From positions 1-6,231 of the forward strand of contig JAZQEH010000052.1 in NCBI GenBank assembly GCA_045538895.1: a stretch of 6,231 nucleotides of DNA, in the 5' to 3' direction. The notes under the pieces are model-generated. The model was given only the letters and a program-made list of their open reading frames with translations, did not search any database and was not told the DNA's origin. Shown here piece by piece: positions 6,178-6,231 of the stretch (its first letter is position 1; each line of letters starts with the position of its first letter). The stretch is from UMGS902 sp045538895 (GTDB taxonomy: Bacteria > Bacillota > Clostridia > Oscillospirales > CAG-272). The position numbers were made by a program, and so were the translations under genes.

Positions 6178-6231
6178 CTGGGTGTGGCGCAGTTGGTAGC
6201 GCGCTACCTTGGGGTGGTAGAGGCCGCAAGT
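6178..6231 (+). tRNA. tRNA-Pro (anticodon GGG), cut by the window end
   Basis: The first 54 or so positions fold as a tRNA: acceptor 5' strand CTGGGTG (6178-6184), T8 G9, D stem GCGC/GCGC (6187-6190 and 6199-6202) with loop AGTTGGTA, anticodon stem CTACC/GGTAG (6204-6208 and 6216-6220), and a 7-nt loop TTGGGGT with anticodon GGG at 6211-6213. GGG reads proline codon CCC and, by wobble, CCT. A C at position 1 agrees with the C1-G72 pair usual in bacterial tRNA-Pro. The variable loop and the start of the T stem (GCAAG) are present; the T loop, 3' acceptor strand and any encoded CCA are beyond the window. Transcribed divergently from murJ. Confidence 0.93.

Noticed and set aside
1..6231. ACTTGCGG at 6-13 is the reverse complement of CCGCAAGT at 6224-6231, hinting at matching tRNA pieces at both ends
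   Set aside because: The match stops after 8 bases and the flanking left-edge sequence does not fit a tRNA; chance is adequate.

Overview
The window looks like a chromosomal stretch from a low-to-moderate GC Gram-positive bacterium, most likely a member of the Clostridia. The grounds are strong GAGG-type ribosome binding sites, a TTG start, VanZ-family and BIG2/C39-type secreted proteins, and sigma-A-like promoters with extended -10 elements. No marker gene fixes the genus. All protein genes lie on the minus strand in two tightly packed transcription units. A plus-strand tRNA gene begins at the right edge.

Right unit (about 6076 down to 2825, minus strand): a promoter at 6048-6076 drives a MurJ-type lipid II flippase, a GT4 glycosyltransferase and a VanZ-family membrane protein. 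The three reading frames overlap by 8 and 13 nt, so they are probably translationally coupled. The unit ends in a perfect 15-bp hairpin with a T6 tract (2825-2859). The products point to cell-envelope work: flipping of lipid-linked precursors plus sugar transfer onto an envelope or extracellular glycan.

Middle/left unit (about 2883 down to 66, minus strand): a near-consensus promoter (TTGACA, 17-nt spacer, TAAAAT) overlaps the vanZ stop codon and one arm of the preceding terminator. It drives a secreted three-module protein (ricin-like trefoil, BIG2, C39-like cysteine peptidase) that begins at TTG. Two nt further on is a cytoplasmic FAD-dependent oxidoreductase of unknown substrate. One nt after the oxidoreductase stop is a 35-codon reading frame whose end closely resembles the C-terminus of PstS-type phosphate-binding proteins. 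It is best read as a gene relic.

Edges: at the left, a hairpin with a short T tract (39-64) is oriented to stop plus-strand transcription arriving from outside the window. At the right, 6015-6177 is a divergent regulatory region holding the murJ promoter (minus) and a strong tRNA promoter (plus), followed by a tRNA-Pro(GGG) cut off by the window end. No stretch over 300 bases lacks a gene. I saw no CRISPR array, insertion sequence, phage gene or toxin-antitoxin pair. The most noteworthy points are the promoter nested in a terminator, the modular secreted peptidase paired with a flavoenzyme, and the PstS-like relic.
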